Shown here: positions 6,024 through 7,201 of the stretch, piece after piece
Numbering within the stretch: position 1 is the first letter of the stretch
Layout of the letters: each line of letters starts with the position of its first letter
Assembly (NCBI GenBank): GCA_032123435.1
Contig: JAQBFJ010000201.1
Location: forward strand, 1 to 7,201
Length of the DNA stretch: 7,201 bases
Direction of reading: 5' to 3'
Origin: JAQBFJ01 sp032123435
GTDB taxonomy: Bacteria; Verrucomicrobiota; Kiritimatiellia; UBA8416; JAQBFJ01
The notes under the pieces: model-generated
Seen by the model: only the letters and a program-made list of their open reading frames with translations
Told to the model about the DNA's origin: nothing
Database searches by the model: none
Translations under genes and position numbers: made by a program

Positions 6024-6818
6024 TTATGATCCCCATGCCAGGAAAATGGCATCGCGTACCGCTGAGACAGGTAGAAGCATGGTGCGAATAAAGTCGTATG
6101 TTTTCCACATTCCAACTGACGGCACATAAATGGCGTCGTTAGGACGCAAAACAATATTCTGCTCCATATTTTTACCTTTCCTGATTTTCGGGAGGTTTAC
6201 TCTGATCACTTCAGGGTTCTCGACAGTTCCTCTCACCAGGTAAATTTTCCTTGGATTTGAGAATGGCTTGATATCGCCTGCGGCGGCTATAAGGTCACGA
6301 ATCGTCATGCCGTGCTTGAACGGGTGTACGCCTGGTTCTTTTACCCAGCCCATAATGGTTACATAACGTTCGGAAAGGACGGCGTCGGCTGATTGAAGTT
6401 TCTGTTCGTGTTCGACTACAATGGTAGGGTTGTTCAGCGTTTTTTCGAAGAAACGGGTTAATATTTCTTTTAATTCGGCATCAGTCCGTCCAGCGACTTG
6501 AGTTAACCCCATGTCCGGGATGAATATATTACCTGAGTTTGGAACTGTCTGTTTCAGCGGGAATCCCTGCAGTTGTGTTCTTTGATCACGCAGCCATATC
6601 TGGATGGTTATATTATCGTTAAACCTTATCAGGTCAAAAGTTTCCGCGTGTTTTTGTGTTTCAGCGATAATTTGAGCGCTTTGAGCGTTGAGTAATTGCA
6701 GTTCAGACTCCATGGCTTCAGTTGGCTGTTGTCTTGTCGAAGTGCATCCGGCGCATAACATCAGGCCGCATAATATCGCGTTGATTAACGAAAGAACAAT
6801 AAATGGTTTTTGTTTCAT
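6024..6818 (-). CDS. Wza-like polysaccharide export lipoprotein (Poly_export + SLBB)
   Basis: The product is 264 aa. ATG 6818-6816 overlaps the upstream stop as ATGA and has AAGGT (6831-6827) 8 bases before it. The N-terminus is a lipoprotein signal peptide: basic start, hydrophobic core, then LCAGC with Cys 25 as probable lipid site (position -3 is Cys rather than the usual Leu, so slightly atypical). Next come a Poly_export domain (PF02563) at about 58-136, including NSGNIFIPDMGLTQVAGRT and the PTIVVE strand, and one SLBB domain at about 151-200 (VTIMGWVKEPGVHPFKHGMT, IRDLIAAAGDIKP), ending with RPNDAIYVPSVG. A C-terminal segment at about 238-262 could be the amphipathic helix that crosses the outer membrane in Wza. 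Role: periplasm-spanning or outer-membrane channel for the exported polysaccharide, working with the Wzc-like protein encoded just downstream. It is shorter than E. coli Wza and shows one SLBB domain rather than two. Confidence 0.92.
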   Translation of the reverse strand: MKQKPFIVLSLINAILCGLMLCAGCTSTRQQPTEAMESELQLLNAQSAQIIAETQKHAETFDLIRFNDNITIQIWLRDQRTQLQGFPLKQTVPNSGNIFIPDMGLTQVAGRTDAELKEILTRFFEKTLNNPTIVVEHEQKLQSADAVLSERYVTIMGWVKEPGVHPFKHGMTIRDLIAAAGDIKPFSNPRKIYLVRGTVENPEVIRVNLPKIRKGKNMEQNIVLRPNDAIYVPSVGMWKTYDFIRTMLLPVSAVRDAIFLAWGS

Positions 6819-7201
6819 GTGGTTGTACCTTGTTCACCATTTTGAGTTACAGTTTGTATGATGGAAAGCGAGTTGACGTCACGCAGGTTTATTATTTTCG
6901 CGGTGTCAGGATGATTGCCTGTTCCATCCAGAACTACCTGCACAACCGGTTTCAAGGGGAACCCTTCGTTCTGTTTAACAACAAGGCAGATTGATCGGTT
7001 AGTGAGTTCTACCATTGTACCATCCGGGTAGAAGCCGCGCATTGAAATAAAAGCTTTTAGAATGTCAGGTTGAAATGCCGTGCGGTATTGCTGTAAAGTC
7101 GCCTGGACATAGTTATTCAATGCGTTGCCGGTAGTATTGCTGTCAGAGTGGTGTTCGCATGCGATACGTTCAAAACCTTCGCATAAAGACAGGATCTGGC
7201 T
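6815..7201 (-). CDS. probable HD-GYP-type signalling protein, C-terminal part
   Basis: The frame is open to the window edge, so the start lies outside; 128 residues are visible, ending at TGA 6817-6815. An internal TTG at 7120 is not a convincing start because the frame continues upstream. The fragment resembles the tail that follows the HD-GYP phosphodiesterase core: a helical part, then FQPDILKAFISMRGFYPDGT at about 43-62, like the family's 'fdp.lv.aFi...G.YP.Gs.V.L', followed by ELTN, LVVKQNEGFPLKPVVQVVLD and INLRDVNSL, a small beta-rich segment with 'P.rPvV.v..d'. HD-GYP enzymes hydrolyse cyclic di-GMP or related dinucleotides. The metal-binding HD and GYP motifs would lie upstream and cannot be seen, so activity is not established. 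The 4-base overlap with the export gene implies co-transcription and coupled translation. Assignment is from recalled family pattern only. Confidence 0.62.
   Translation of the reverse strand, partial: SQILSLCEGFERIACEHHSDSNTTGNALNNYVQATLQQYRTAFQPDILKAFISMRGFYPDGTMVELTNRSICLVVKQNEGFPLKPVVQVVLDGTGNHPDTAKIINLRDVNSLSIIQTVTQNGEQGTTT

Noticed and set aside
6008..6154. N-terminal extension of the kinase gene up to 6154.
   Set aside because: The extra 49 residues overlap the export gene and look unlike a Wzz N-terminus; ATG 6007 has a proper ribosome site and begins just before the typical first helix.
6540..6970. Shared short peptide GFPLK followed by a V and GN in both the export protein and the HD-GYP-like protein, considered as a duplicated segment.
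   Set aside because: The match is only a few residues, the underlying codons differ, and the surrounding folds are unrelated; chance is the simpler explanation.

Overview
The window is part of a Gram-negative surface- or exopolysaccharide locus built as two convergent gene blocks. The plus-strand block (1-2282) holds three sugar-chain genes: the C-terminal end of a GT9 (heptosyltransferase-type) glycosyltransferase, a TylF/MycF-type SAM-dependent O-methyltransferase, and a membrane-associated GT2 glycosyltransferase. The minus-strand block, read from 7201 down to 2658, holds the assembly and export genes: the C-terminal end of a probable HD-GYP-type protein, a Wza-like outer-membrane export lipoprotein, a Wzc-like co-polymerase fused to a tyrosine-kinase (BY-kinase) domain, and a Wzy/WaaL-type O-antigen polymerase or ligase.

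The genes fit a Wzx/Wzy-type pathway. The GT9 and GT2 enzymes would build the oligosaccharide and the TylF-like enzyme would methylate a sugar on it. The membrane polymerase or ligase joins units, the Wzz/BY-kinase protein controls chain length and couples to the export channel, and the SLBB lipoprotein forms that channel. The HD-GYP-like gene overlaps the export gene by 4 bases, which suggests (inference) control of the locus by a cyclic dinucleotide. No flippase or initiating phosphoglycosyl transferase is visible, so the locus very probably continues beyond both edges.

Genes in each block are tightly packed: two ATGA overlaps, and gaps of 5, 16 and 39 bases. The only long non-coding stretch is the 375-bp convergent junction (2283-2657). 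It is full of repeats: degenerate GACAGGAT/ACAGGAT-type units in inverted orientation about 258 bp apart, a third weaker copy between them, and two perfect inverted repeats (9-bp and 13-bp arms). It looks like a small non-autonomous repeat or MITE-like element, or a cluster of intergenic repeats.

An outer membrane is implied by the lipoprotein export protein and the heptosyltransferase-type enzyme. GC content is moderate by eye. The GACAGGAT-type repeats resemble intergenic repeats that I associate from memory with PVC-group bacteria (Lentisphaerota, Kiritimatiellota and relatives), but this placement is weak. The most notable protein feature is that the BY-kinase domain has a normal Walker A motif and a Tyr-rich tail, but both aspartates of its Walker A' motif are replaced (GGN in place of DxD).
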